From Prorocentrum cordatum (lineage: Eukaryota; Sar; Dinophyceae; Prorocentrales; Prorocentraceae), in contig CAUYUJ010003032.1 of NCBI GenBank assembly GCA_963575745.1, forward strand, positions 1 to 64,000: a stretch of DNA of 64,000 nt, read 5' to 3'. Positions 1 through 10,437 of the stretch are shown in pieces; the first letter of the stretch is position 1, and the number at the start of each line of letters is the position of its first letter. The translations under genes were made by a program, and so were the position numbers. The notes under the pieces are model-generated. The model did no database searches. It saw nothing but the letters and a program-made list of their open reading frames with translations, and was not told the DNA's origin.

Positions 1-31
<31 letters not shown>

Positions 32-186
32 TCATCATCATTGTCGTCATCACCATCATCATCATCATCATCATCATTATCATCATCATCATCATCATCA
101 TCATAATCATCACCATCATCATCAGCAGCATAATCATCATCAGCAGCATAATCATCATCATCATCATCCTCATCAGCAGCAGCATC

Positions 187-218
<32 letters not shown>

Positions 219-985
219 CAGCATCATCATCATCATCATCATCAGCATCCTCATCATCATCATCATCATCATCAGCATCAGCATCAGCATCATCATCATC
301 AGCAGCAGCATCATCATCTTTACCATCAGCAGCATCATGAGCAGCAGCATCATCATCATCGTCATCAGCATCAGCATCAGCAGCATCATCATCAGCATCA
401 GCAGCAGCAGCATCAGCATCAGCATCAGCATCATCATCATCATGAGCAGTAGCATCATCATCAGAATCATCGTCATCATCATCATGATCATAATCAGTAT
501 CAGCATCAGCATCAGCATCAGCATCAACGTCATCATCAGCAGCAGCATCATCATCAGCATCATCAGTAACATCACCATCAGTATCATCATCGTCGTCATC
601 ATCAGAATCAGCATCAGCATCAGCATCACCTTGAGCATCAGCACCAGCATCATCATCATCAGTGGCATCAGCATCAGCATCAGCATCAGCATCATCATCA
701 GCAGCATCATCATACTCGTCATCATCATCATCCTGATCATCATTAGCAACAGCAGCATCATCACAATCATCATCACCGCCACCACAACCATAATAATCAG
801 CACCATCAATCAGAATTGCCATCATCATCATTATCATCACCATCATCAGCATGGTCAGCATCATCAGCATCATTATTGTCATTATCACTGTCATTATCAT
901 CAGCACATCCTCCCCAGCATCTTCATCATCATTATCAGCATCATCATCATCATCATCATCATAAGCATCATCAACATCCTCAGCA

Positions 986-1046
<61 letters not shown>

Positions 1047-1060
1047 CAGTAACAGCAACA
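1..1060. repeat. CAT/CAG-type trinucleotide microsatellite, about 1 kb
   Basis: Almost uninterrupted (CAT)n mixed with CAG, so that on the plus strand ATC/ATCAGC patterns dominate. The purest CAT run is near 988-1042. The long open frames on both strands here read only Met/Leu/Ile/Ser/His runs and follow from the repeat, so they are not called as genes. The tract begins at the window edge and may continue to the left. Confidence 0.95.
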
Positions 1061-1210
1061 GCAGTACACAAACGTCAAACCCGCTTCCCGCCCCTCCAGA
1101 GGGGCACCATGGCTCCAGAAGGCTCAGCCCCGCTACCTGCATGGATGCCATGACAATGGACACTCGAACAATCCTGTCATTGAATTAGACATGTGATTAA
1201 ACTGTGTAAA

Positions 1211-1270
1211 ACATGTTCTAAAATGTTTCACACATGTTTTTACATATTGAAAAACATGTGTGGAACATGT
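1211..1270. other. Nested perfect inverted repeat (hairpin)
   Basis: A 13-bp perfect stem (1229-1241 with 1250-1262) closes an 8-nt loop. It is followed directly by an outer 8-bp stem (1211-1218 with 1263-1270), with a 10-nt bulge on the left arm. The segment is AT-rich and lies between the CAT tract and a GC-rich minisatellite. No coding context is visible. It could be the end of a small inverted-repeat element or a structured RNA; the sequence does not decide between these. Confidence 0.7.
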
Positions 1271-1379
1271 CTTAGACATCTGGAAATTATTTGGCAGCAT
1301 GCTTCCTCTCCATGAATCGACTTCCACAGCTCTACTTCCGAGAGCCAGGCCGCCCCACCCAAAATTGGCCGACAGAGCC

Positions 1380-2345
1380 AACAGAGGGCTCCTGCTCCTC
1401 CAGAGGGGCAGCATCCAAGTGAGAGTCGCCAGTTTCCGAGGGGCCAGGGCGCCCGAACCACAACCAGAGGGCAGAGGGCTACGGAGCCGGCAGAGGGCTT
1501 CAGCCCCTCCAGAGGGGCACCATCCTGGTGAGGGTCGCCACTTTCCGACGGGCCAGGGCGCCCGAACCACAACTGGCCGAATTACAGAGCAGGCAGAAGG
1601 CTCCTGCAGCATCTTCGCGGGGGTCGCCCACCATTCGAGGAGTGAGGGAGCCCGAATCACAACTGGCCTACAGAGCTGGCAGAGGGCTTGAGCCCCTCCA
1701 GAGAGGCACCATCATCGTGAGGGTCACCACTTTCCGAAGGACCAGGGCGCCCGAACCACAACCAGAGGGCAGAGGGCTACGGAGCTGTTAGAGGGCTTCA
1801 GTCCCTCCAGAGAGGCACGCACCATCCTCGTGATGGTCGCCACTTTCCGAGGGGCCAGGGCATCCGACCCAAAACTGGCCTACAGAGCCAGCAGAAGGCT
1901 CCTGCTCCTCCAGGGGGGCAGCATCATCCGGAGGGTGGCCACATTCCGAGGGGCCACGGAGCGCCCGAACCTCAACTGACCCACAGCTAGATGCAGCCCC
2001 TCCAGGGGGCCACCATCCTCGTGAGGGTCGCCACGTTCCGAAGGACCAGAGCGCCCGACACAAAATTGGCCCACAGAGCCAGCAGAGGGTTCCTTCTCCT
2101 CCAGAGGGACGCCCGAGGCACAGTTGGCCCACGGCAGCAAGTACCCAAACGTCGACCCCAAATATGAATGCGCGACGCACACTGCGCCCACAGAGCGGCA
2201 GAAGCGTCCCGCCCCTCCAGAAGGGAACCGTCCTCGTGAGGGTCGCCACTTCCCAAAGGCCCGGGCGCCCGACGCACAACTGGCCCACAGAGCGGGCCGG
2301 AGGCAGCATCCTCGTGAGGGTGGACACTTTCCGAGGGCCGGGGCA
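1380..2345. repeat. Minisatellite, unit about 105-115 bp, about nine degenerate copies
   Basis: Recurring core blocks CCCTCCAGAGGGGCA, then CTCGTGAGGGTCGCCAC, then TTTCCGAGGGGCCAGGGCG and GCCCACAGAGC appear in the same order roughly every 110 bp, at about 1395, 1506, 1695, 1803, 1908, 1996, 2100, 2213 and 2295. Copies differ by substitutions and small indels. Open frames across it on both strands are low-complexity by-products of the repeat. A single unit core also occurs at about 1090. Confidence 0.85.
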
Positions 2346-2429
2346 GTTGTTTGGCACTGCGGCCATTGTGGCCCATTTCATATGATTTTCACGGTAGCGG
2401 GGCCTGTGGTCCCCACAAGAGAGTGCCCA

Positions 2430-2625
2430 GACGGGGGACCCGAACGGACATTTCGAGCCCTCGGCCCCAAGAGGCTCCCAGGAGGCCCCAAGAGGCCCAC
2501 AAGAAGCCCACAAGAGGTCCCCAGGAAGCCCGAAGAGGCCCCCCAGGAGACTCCCAAGAAGCTCCCAAGAGGCTCCCAAGAGGCCCCAAAACTCCTTCGC
2601 AAAGGCCCCCGATAGACTTCCAAAG
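2430..2625. repeat. Short GA/C-rich degenerate tandem repeat (CCCAAGAGGC-like)
   Basis: Units of about 10-12 bp related to AAGAGGCCCCCA recur irregularly. The same compositional theme, on one strand or the other, returns at 3780-4290 and 11630-11950. No coding support. Confidence 0.6.
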
Positions 2626-2664
2626 AGACCCCAAAAACAATCCCTGAGGACTCTGGCCCACGTC

Positions 2665-2940
2665 ATCGTCGTCGTCGTTGCCGCCGCCGCCGCCGCCGTT
2701 GTCGTCGTCGTCGTCTCCCTGCAGGGTCGGCGACACCGGCCGTAAGGCCTTCGTAATCAGTCCCTGGCTACCCACGGACGCGGAGGCAGTATCGTGCGCT
2801 GGAGGACCCAGCCCCAGCATTGACCGAAATAGCGAGAGATTCGCCCTCCAGACACTCCTCCTCCTCCCCCTCCTCCTCCTCCTCATCATCATCATCATCA
2901 TTTCTCCTCCTCCTCTTCCTCCTCCTCCTCCTCTTTTTTG
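2665..2940. repeat. CGT/CGC and CTC/ATC trinucleotide tracts
   Basis: A (CGTCGT)/(CCGCCG) tract at about 2666-2715 and a (CTC)n-(ATC)n-(CTC)n tract at about 2855-2937 flank roughly 140 bp of unremarkable sequence. Confidence 0.9.
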
Positions 2941-3779
2941 CACCGGCGCGACTATGTTATATCCCATTGTGATAGAGAGGGGGGCGGCGGCAGGGGGCGA
3001 AGCCCTTACGGATGTATGTTTGTGAATTCATTGTTATATATATATGTACTAGAACCATCGCGCGCGCTTCGCTCGCGCTCAAGTTCTACCTAGGCTTGAT
3101 AAGCTAACTCAAGTAATAATATGTTGGTCGCTTCTTGCGTCCAGAGACTCCCTTGGAGGCCCTGCGCAAGCCTGCGGAAACGCAGAAAATAATAATTTCC
3201 TTTAGGTATTCAAGGATTTGTGGCCCTCAAAGGCTTCCTGGGTTCTTCTTTGGGAGGTGAGGGGGGTCTGAATTGTGTCTGTTGCGCAAGAGTAGACCAG
3301 GAGCCAAATTTGGGGAAAAAAACAAGGATTTGTGAAATTTCCATTTCTGTTCCAGTTCCTCGGCGCTGTTCGGCGCTGTTTTTTGTTTGTGCCTCGCGGG
3401 TTTTGTTAGCCGGGCCCCTCAGGGGTGTGGGATCTTCCGGAGCCCCTGGGGGTTCTGGAGGCCCCCTGGAGGCCTGGAGAGCCGTCGGAAGAGTGTCTCG
3501 GGCTGCGCGGGAGCGCGTTAGGCCGTTCTTTACGTTCTGGGGGCTCCTTGGGGTCGTCTTGGGCGTCACGGGGGCCCCCCAGGAAGCTGGGAGGCGCGGT
3601 ACCGGCCAAATGTCCGGGGATGTGTGGGATCTCTGAGCAGGAGTCCACTTTGAAAAAAAAAACTGGGAATTCCCTTTATTTCCCGAAATCCTCGATCTTC
3701 GAGGGTTGAAAGCGGGAAAGCGTGAGAAGGCGAAAAACATTAGAAAAACCATTGGTAATCACCGATGTTATTACCCTCT
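2941..3779. other. Unassigned GC-rich spacer
   Basis: No recognisable gene. It holds a short TA run (about 3033-3045), a CG-rich near-palindrome at about 3060-3080 and several overlapping low-complexity frames on both strands. None of these has a recognisable domain. Confidence 0.5.
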
Positions 3780-4290
3780 TTGGGCTCTCTCGGGACGGCT
3801 ACCGCAGCTATCTTGGGCTATTCTTGGAGCCTCGTCGGGCTCTTTTTGGGGTCTCTCAGGGATCGGGTGTGTGTTGGGGGCCTCTGGGTGGTCCCAAAGG
3901 CCTCTCGGAGAACTCTGGAAGCCTCCTGCTCCCGCTCTTGGGCCCATCTGGGGCCTGTTCTGGGGTGGTCTGGGGCTGTCCTGGGCGCCTCTTCGGCAGT
4001 CTTGGAGCCTTCTTGGCCCGTCTTCCTGAGGGTCTCTTGGCTTCAGCGCTCTTGGACCGTTGGAAGCTCGAAAACGCGAGAAGCCAAAAACGCGTTGGCC
4101 TCTTCGGGCCGTCCCGGGACGCCTCTTAGACCTCTCTTGGGGTCTCTTGGAGGCTACCTGGGAGCCTCGAGAGCCGTCGGAACGCTGACTTGGGCTCCTT
4201 GGGAGCGTCTTGTGCCATCCTTTCGCATTCTGGGGGCTCCTGGGAGGTGTCTTGGGCCCTCCTGAAGCGCTAGGGAGGCTCCCCGGAAAG
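3780..4290. repeat. Degenerate CTTGGGGTCTCTCGG-like repeat region
   Basis: Irregular short units rich in CTCTTGGG, GGGGCTCC and GAGCC, the reverse-complement theme of the repeat at 2430-2625. All frames read Gly/Leu/Ser-rich low-complexity protein. No gene is supported. Confidence 0.5.
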
Positions 4291-4374
4291 GCCGGGGGAG
4301 CGGTACCGGGAGCGTTCCCGAAATGTCCCGCGGAGGTGTGGGACCCGGGGCCGGGGGGGGCAGTAGTTATTTAT

Positions 4375-4419
4375 ATCAGATCTCTTTCTCTTTCTCTCGT
4401 TCTCTCGCTCTCTCTCTCC

Positions 4420-4463
<44 letters not shown>

Positions 4464-4727
4464 GTCTTTCCCTCTCGTTCCCCTCTATGTCTACATCTCC
4501 TTCTCTCTGTCTCTCGATTTGTGTATATACATGTATGTATGTGAGTGGTATCCCTCTCTCTCTCTCTCCCTCTGTCTCTATCGCTTTTTCTCTCTCTCAC
4601 TCTCTCTCTCTCTCTATATATCTATATATCACTCTCTCGTTCGAACGCTCTGTCACTCTCCCGATCCATCCATATCCTTCTATCTCTCTCTCTGTCTCTC
4701 TCTCTCTCTCTCTCTTTCTATGTCATA

Positions 4728-4796
<69 letters not shown>

Positions 4797-4800
4797 CCTT
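4375..4800. repeat. CT dinucleotide microsatellite with minor interruptions
   Basis: (CT)n with TTTCTC and TATA interruptions, purest at about 4735-4790. Plus-strand frames read SLSLSL and minus-strand frames read ERERER, both repeat artefacts. The flanks (4291-4374 and 4801-5150) hold nothing recognisable. Confidence 0.95.
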
Positions 4801-5159
4801 CGAATACACAGGGCGACACAGATCGGCGGCACAGCCTGGAGGCCTCCGCAACACCCAGGCTCGGCCCCCCGACGTTCTGGAACACGTGCACGTGTAACGT
4901 GCGACATGGAAGGTTCAGGGAAGTGAGGTTGTTCGGGAGCTGAAGGCGCGATGCCGCCCACCTCCTCAACCCTGGAAGCTCCGTGTCCCGCACCTCCTCA
5001 CAGTGGCCCGGGCAAATACTGTTTGACGCGGAGATCCCCGTGTGCACATCCTGTTCTGTCGGACTCCGTGCTACGAGTGCCTCAATATGGGCGGGCCTGC
5101 AAGAATGTGAGGACCGAGGCATCCCCACTGTCTGAACGCGAAATGGAACGTGATGCACC

Positions 5160-6520
5160 CTTCTGGCGGCTTCCCCTTCGGGTCCCTAGATGCCATGCCT
5201 GCTACATCGCCATGCTCGTGCGGTCCTGACAAGAGACACGTCTACCTCCCAAAACAACGGACTCGCTCGAGACATTGGGGCGCGAACGGACCTGTGAGAC
5301 TCCCGTTTGGAAGCCCAAAATGTGCTACCTGTTACACAGCGAAGATCATGCGGCTCTGAATAGAAAGGCCCCAGAAAGAAATGCCTGGATAACCGCCAAG
5401 ATCATGCGGCCCCGAAAAGAAACACTTGCACCTGTCAAAAACAACTGAACCGATCGAGACATCCCCGCAACCTCGGCACGAACGGGCTCATAATATACCC
5501 ACTGGCGGCTCCCCCTTGGTTGCTCAGATGCAATGCCTGCTGCATCCCGGTGACCATGCTGCAAAACATATACCTCCAAGAGTAAACGAACCGCTGAATA
5601 TATCCCCACGAGCTGCCCCTTGATGTAATGCCTGCTGCATTGCGAGTATTGGTCGGCTCCCCCGATGGGGTGCTCAATTGTCATACCTGCTACAGTGCCG
5701 TGATCATGGGTGAGCGAAGTCTATACGAGTGGCGAGTCTGAGCGTGAGTAGTGAAGCTGAGTCTGAGTGAAGCACAGTGCGCGTGAGTCGTAGCGTGAGT
5801 GAATATGAGTGTGATTGGGTGCGAGTATGGGTGCGAGCGAATAACTGTGATTGCTCTGTGTAGGAGTCTGGAAATAACTCAGCTGAGTATGAATGGATTT
5901 GAGTGCGGTTGGGTCTGCGTACAAGTGAGTCTCAGTGTGACTGAGTCCGAGTGCGAGCGACTAGAAGTATGAGAAGTCTGTGGGAGGGAGGCGGGAGGGA
6001 CGACACCACCACAACATGAACGCGAACAGGCCCGGGATGTACATCCCGGGAGGATCCCCATGGGGCCCCCGAACGCCATGCCTGCTACATCGCGACGGTC
6101 ATGCGGCCCTGAAGAGTGCCACATCCACCTCCCCAAACAAGCGAGCCGTTCGAGGCATTCCCACTATGTGGGCACGAACGGGAGAACAACTCCCCATTGA
6201 GGTGCCCGAATGCTATGCCTGCTTCATCTCGACGACCATATGGATCTGGAAAGAGACGCGGCCACACCCCCGAACGGGCAATTCCTGAGAGATCCACCCA
6301 AGCTGAGCACGGACTGGAAAATGCGGTACCCCTGGCAGCTACACCTTGGGGTGCCCACATAATATAGCTGCATCGCACAGATCACGCAGGCCTGACAAGG
6401 GACACATGTACCCCTTCGAAACGAGCGAACCGTCAGGGATATCCCCACAACAAGGCGCGAACGGGAAACGACATCCCCACCAGCGGTTCCCCCTTCGGGT
6501 GCCAGAGTACCATGCCTCGC
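5160..6520. repeat. Tandem repeat, unit about 143 bp, with a diverged middle
   Basis: The phrase ATGCCATGCCTGCTACATCG, or a close variant, recurs at about 5190, 5321, 5526, 5627, 5675, 6070, 6212, 6355 and 6501. Spacing is close to 143 bp in the right half. Each copy is followed by GATCATGCGGCCCTGA-like sequence and then CGAGACATCCCCAC. The middle is interrupted by the GAGT-type repeat at 5715-5960. No coding support. Confidence 0.75.
5715..5960. repeat. GAGTSTGAGT-type short degenerate repeat
   Basis: GAGT, GAGTCTGAGT and GCGAGT units every 6-10 bp, interrupting the ~143-bp tandem repeat. No gene is recognisable. Confidence 0.7.
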
Positions 6521-7088
6521 TCGAGGCACAAGGACGGGAGGGCGCGGAAGAAGGACGAGAGCAGCGACAGCTGTCTACTCACAACGTCGGCCCAACCAAA
6601 GGAGGGGTGGGATCGAACAGGATTGCCGATCTAGGTGTGGTGCGCGGCCAAGAACCTGGCCGACGCGCACGATAAAGCACAGACACGCTCACAAGGGCAT
6701 ATGGCACTCACCGCGTGCGACTGCCGCGCAAGCATCAAGATACGCATGCCCACCGATAGCCTGTTTACAAGCGGGAGCGCGCTAGTGCACCAAGGAGCCC
6801 TCTGGAGGAGGAAAGGAGGGGTGGGAATACTAGGTGAGGTACCCTGGCGTCTCAAATTAAACCTGGGACGTGCCAAACCGGAAGGGCATGCTTGGTAGCA
6901 CCCAGGGAAGTGGCGGTAGGTCTGCGTTTGGCAGCGCGCCGGGACGAGAGGTTCACGTAAAATGCCCGTGTCGCGCTGCTCTGCTCCCCAAAGGCTCAGG
7001 AAATGGTTACACAGATGCACGTATCGCGCCAGACCGCCGGTCTCACTAGGGGCCCACGACATGGCGATACTGTACGTTTAGCTGAAGA
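6521..7088. other. Unassigned spacer
   Basis: A minus-strand open frame of about 143 codons crosses this stretch, but it has no recognisable domain, and its composition resembles the surrounding spacer. I see no repeat, RNA gene or conserved motif. Confidence 0.4.
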
Positions 7089-7089
7089 G

Positions 7090-7475
7090 CGGAAGTACGG
7101 GGAAGGGAGTATGGAGGGGGGGAGAGGCGAGAGAGGAAAGGAATGAAGAGGAGAAGAGGAGAGGAGAGGAGAGGAGAGGAGAGGAGAGGAAAGGAGAGGA
7201 GAGGAGAAGAGAGGAGAGAGGAGAGGAGAGCAGTGGAGAGGAGAGAAGAGGAGAGGAGAGGAGAAGAGCACCAAGTCTCCAACCCAAAGAGCATAACCCA
7301 AAAAAGGAGGGGGGACAATAAAGAAACGCGAGAAGAAGGGAAGGAGAGGAGAGGAGAGGAGAGGAGAGGAGAGGAGAGGAGAGGAGAGGAGAGGAGAGGA
7401 GAGGAGAGGAGAGGAGAGGAGAGGAGAGGAGAGGAGAGGAGAGGAGAGGAGGCAAGCGAAGGGAAGCGAAGGGAG
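7090..7475. repeat. GGAGA pentanucleotide microsatellite
   Basis: (GGAGA)n in two runs (about 7143-7265 and 7340-7450), separated by about 75 bp of unique sequence (7266-7340). All frames read repetitive Arg/Glu/Gly or Ser/Leu/Pro. Confidence 0.95.
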
Positions 7476-7745
7476 GGCAGAAAGATGAGAAGAGGGATAA
7501 GGCGCGAGAGCACTAGCATAATAGAAAGCACTATCATAGTAGGAAAGATGACAAGAATTAGGAGTGGTAGAGGATTGAAAAGGGGAGAAAGATAACAGGT
7601 ACAGTGGAAGTATGAGGACGAGTGGGAAAAGTACTTTCAGAACGTGACGAAGCAAGGGCAAGAGGCAACAGATGAGGTCGCAGAACGGTACCTATGCTGC
7701 CCACACTGGGGGTACATATGAGACTGTTCAATGAAGGCACAGCGC

Positions 7746-9086
7746 CTACTGACGGTGATGGTGACGGTCAGGAGAACCCTTCGTAGCGTGAAGTCTCCAG
7801 TTCAAAGGAATGTCGGTAAAATTGACACCACGGTAGTGCAAGTGAGCAGTCAATAAGCGTTCGTTTGTGTGTCCGTTCAGGTCTGGCCTGGAAAATTGAA
7901 CAAATCTGACAAAATCTCGAAGATCGGGAAGCACAGTGCTATACGCCCCCATCGCGTCCATTGTTCCGACGGCAAACTGGTCGTCAACAACGCAACGATT
8001 AGAAACTGCAACCCCCGATTTGCGTTGATTGAAAAGCCATGTTTGCGCCCCAATCAGAAGTGGGACGTCGGCCAGCCGTTGCTCCAGATGAAGCCAGTCA
8101 ATGGTGCTATCAAATTTCGTGTCAGGCCGAGTTCGAACAACGTATTGGTAGTCACGTTTCTTTTCCTGGGCATACGTATAAGCCATTCGATACGCGAGAA
8201 ATATGTGCCGTTGCATGAATCCCATGGTTTTGTACGCTGAATCTCTCCCTGCAGGGTTCCTTTGTTTCAGTTGCTTGAACATCTCGTCGGCAACACTATT
8301 GGTACATGAGCGTATTGCGTATACGCCTCGATATGGCGTTTCCAGTACCAATCCCTTAATCCATGAGGGCAATTCCGCCGGGATGACACCATCTGAATGA
8401 TAACCAATGTGATAAAATACATCGACTGTTATCCCATTGCGTCGAAGGGGGTTGACAATATCCTGTTCAACATTACGGAATGAATCGCTCAGGAGCTCGT
8501 GCGGATCAGACAGCGCGCCGCTAACAACAACTGCAACACGTCTTTGTCCTATATCATCGTCAGGCATGTCCCCGAAAATGCGCTCCCCTACTGTATTGAA
8601 GCTGTGGGGAGGGGGATTCATAGCGTGGAATGGGAACGATGCGACACAACCATGCACAGATGCATCGTATCGCGCCTCCAACGACATCAGATTAATCGTA
8701 GCACTGTGCTCGCTTGGGAGCAACATCAGGCTACTCAAGGGCTTCAGTTGGTCAGCGTCATGTGGCCAAAACGGACAACAACATTGGGCAGTGTCGATTT
8801 TCGAATTGCCGGTCCTGTAGGAGCAATCGCCACTCCTCGCATCCACAGGGCGCGCAGTTGCTTCATCAAAAGACTTGGGGGCTTGGCCCTTGACTATTGA
8901 GACTGCCTCTCCTCCTACCACGTTGCACGAGAAGTCCGCAGGGCTGTCCAACTGAAGAGCCGGCGAGACTTGGAGGACTGCGCCAAGGATGGCTATCACG
9001 AAGGCTCCTGGACCGTAGATGCCGTGGCCAATTGGCCGTGCTGTCGGCACCCTAAGAGAACGAAGGAAGCGGTGTCTTCGGACCAT
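7746..9086 (-). CDS. Probable type II membrane glycosyltransferase-like protein
   Basis: An intronless frame of 446 codons, the only host-like gene in the window. I place the start at the ATG at 9086: an in-frame TAG lies a few codons upstream and the codons between are not ATG. A basic N-terminus is followed by one hydrophobic segment (about residues 24-42) that looks like a signal anchor, so the rest is probably lumenal (Golgi/ER). The catalytic-looking half starts with VAVVVSGALSDP (184-195) and continues through FRNVEQDIVNPL. It then has RTRPDTKFD (318-326), a D-x-D-like acidic site, and VVDDQFAVG (366-374). This order resembles plant and algal putative glycosyltransferases with an RTR-x-D motif. 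The sugar donor and acceptor cannot be told. The 50-150 region is Cys-rich. No operon-like neighbour and no regulatory site is visible. Confidence 0.8.
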   Translation of the reverse strand: MVRRHRFLRSLRVPTARPIGHGIYGPGAFVIAILGAVLQVSPALQLDSPADFSCNVVGGEAVSIVKGQAPKSFDEATARPVDARSGDCSYRTGNSKIDTAQCCCPFWPHDADQLKPLSSLMLLPSEHSATINLMSLEARYDASVHGCVASFPFHAMNPPPHSFNTVGERIFGDMPDDDIGQRRVAVVVSGALSDPHELLSDSFRNVEQDIVNPLRRNGITVDVFYHIGYHSDGVIPAELPSWIKGLVLETPYRGVYAIRSCTNSVADEMFKQLKQRNPAGRDSAYKTMGFMQRHIFLAYRMAYTYAQEKKRDYQYVVRTRPDTKFDSTIDWLHLEQRLADVPLLIGAQTWLFNQRKSGVAVSNRCVVDDQFAVGTMDAMGAYSTVLPDLRDFVRFVQFSRPDLNGHTNERLLTAHLHYRGVNFTDIPLNWRLHATKGSPDRHHHRQ

Positions 9087-9218
9087 GTCCAGCACGCGGA
9101 GCTACATGTCTGAGCCCGACACGGCTCCAGAGAGGCACCTCGGAAGGCCATGCGGCCCTCGGGCCTCGGAGGGCCTATACTCAAGTCGGGCATGCCCCTC
9201 CACTGGAGGACTACTCAA

Positions 9219-9270
9219 AAAAAGAGAGAGAGAGAGAGAGAGAACAAGACAATGGTAAAAAAAAAAAATG
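9219..9270. repeat. GA microsatellite followed by an A run
   Basis: (GA)n at about 9223-9243, then an A12 run at about 9257-9268, just upstream (minus-strand sense) of the host-like gene. Confidence 0.85.
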
Positions 9271-10384
9271 GGGACGATTGTTTTACTATTTCGAGCTATG
9301 TTTGATGATTGCTGGGTGCTTCTGCTTTTCCTTTCAAACTCCGCCTGTAGGAGGTCATGCCCGACCTAAGCTTGTGCCTCCTCAGAAGGGATCCCCAGCC
9401 CGATAGCGGTTTTCGGCGGGGCCGCTCAGGGCCATTGGGGAGATTGAGGAGGCGACCGCGGGCCTCGAGGGACCTCTGGCTCCTCGTGATCGTCACTCGG
9501 GCCCGCTGTAAGGGGATACCAGCCAGGCAAGCGTATGCACCGATCCTACAGTGGAGGCCACTCCACAAGAAACCTTCCATGAGAAATCCAACCCACGCCT
9601 TCCTAAATCAAACAATCGAAAAAAACAATAAGTCCAGGGCACTTTGGAGGCAAGCAGGGTGTTTCTTGGCATGGGCCTCCACTGTAGGCTCCTGGGCCCA
9701 GAACTGGAATTGGCCTGGGCCGGTGAAATGGGTTGCTTGGGGTCTCGTGACTCTGCCGCGGGCGCTCAAGGCAAGCACCAACGACGCGCCAGGCGGCATT
9801 CGCTCTATAGCGAGTTAGGGCGACTTGCTCGGTGCCACCCTCCCTTCCGGTCCTGTCCGCCTGCAACCCCCTCAATGCATCTCGCCTCCCTCCCCACCAC
9901 CCCTTCCCTCCTCCCTTTACCCTCTCCATCCTTCCCTCCCCGCTTCCCTTCCTCCCAGGCCGTCCTCTCATCCCCGCCCAATCCGTGGGACCATCATCAC
10001 ATGTCGGTCTCGAGTACACAGGCTTTGCTGGCTCAACGATCCAACAGCGAGCCACATGTTTAAGGCGTTATCATGCAATCCAGGCCCCATGCAGGCGAAG
10101 CATTCGACAGTGGAACAAAGACAACTCGACGAGTGTCCCGACATGGCCCTAAGAAACATCTGAGATGTCCCCAGGAGTGTCTCAAGTTGGATTCCAACGT
10201 GGATCCGTTCCTATAGAGAGGGTCATGAAACAAACGATGAAACACCGATTGTGCCCATCTGTGCATCTGCGGTCTGGCAAAGCGGGGCGGCATCAAAGCG
10301 ACGCCAAGGAGCGTCGTGGACTCCAGCCTTTGGCCCGGAAGCACGCCGCGCACGACCACCCAAATCACGTGGAAGCTCTCGAGA
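9271..10384. other. Unassigned spacer with a C/T-rich patch
   Basis: No recognisable gene. A CCCTCC-rich patch lies at about 9885-9965. Several 100-150-codon frames overlap on both strands without a known motif, and none looks better than its rivals. Confidence 0.4.
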
Positions 10385-10437
10385 CCCTCGCCGTGTGGAA
10401 GCTCTCGAGACTCGCCAGAGCTTCCACGCGGCGAGGG
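10385..10437. other. 21-bp near-perfect hairpin
   Basis: The arms at 10385-10405 and 10417-10437 are complementary over 21 bp with one mismatch pair (T against C at the tenth base), around an 11-nt loop. The left arm overlaps a direct repeat, GGAAGCTCTCGAGA, which also occurs about 24 bp upstream. It could be cruciform DNA, a structured RNA or the end of a small element. Confidence 0.75.

Noticed and set aside
27-1188. Long open frames of Met/Leu/Ile/Ser/His in the CAT/CAG tract, on both strands
   Set aside because: They are forced by the trinucleotide repeat, exist in several frames at once and have no domain.
3033-3080. TA run followed by CG-rich near-palindrome as a promoter or origin
   Set aside because: There is no gene downstream and the symmetry is imperfect and short.
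4210-4961. Ser-Leu and Arg-Glu dipeptide proteins over the CT tract
   Set aside because: Direct translation of (CT)n and (GA)n; no flanking gene structure.
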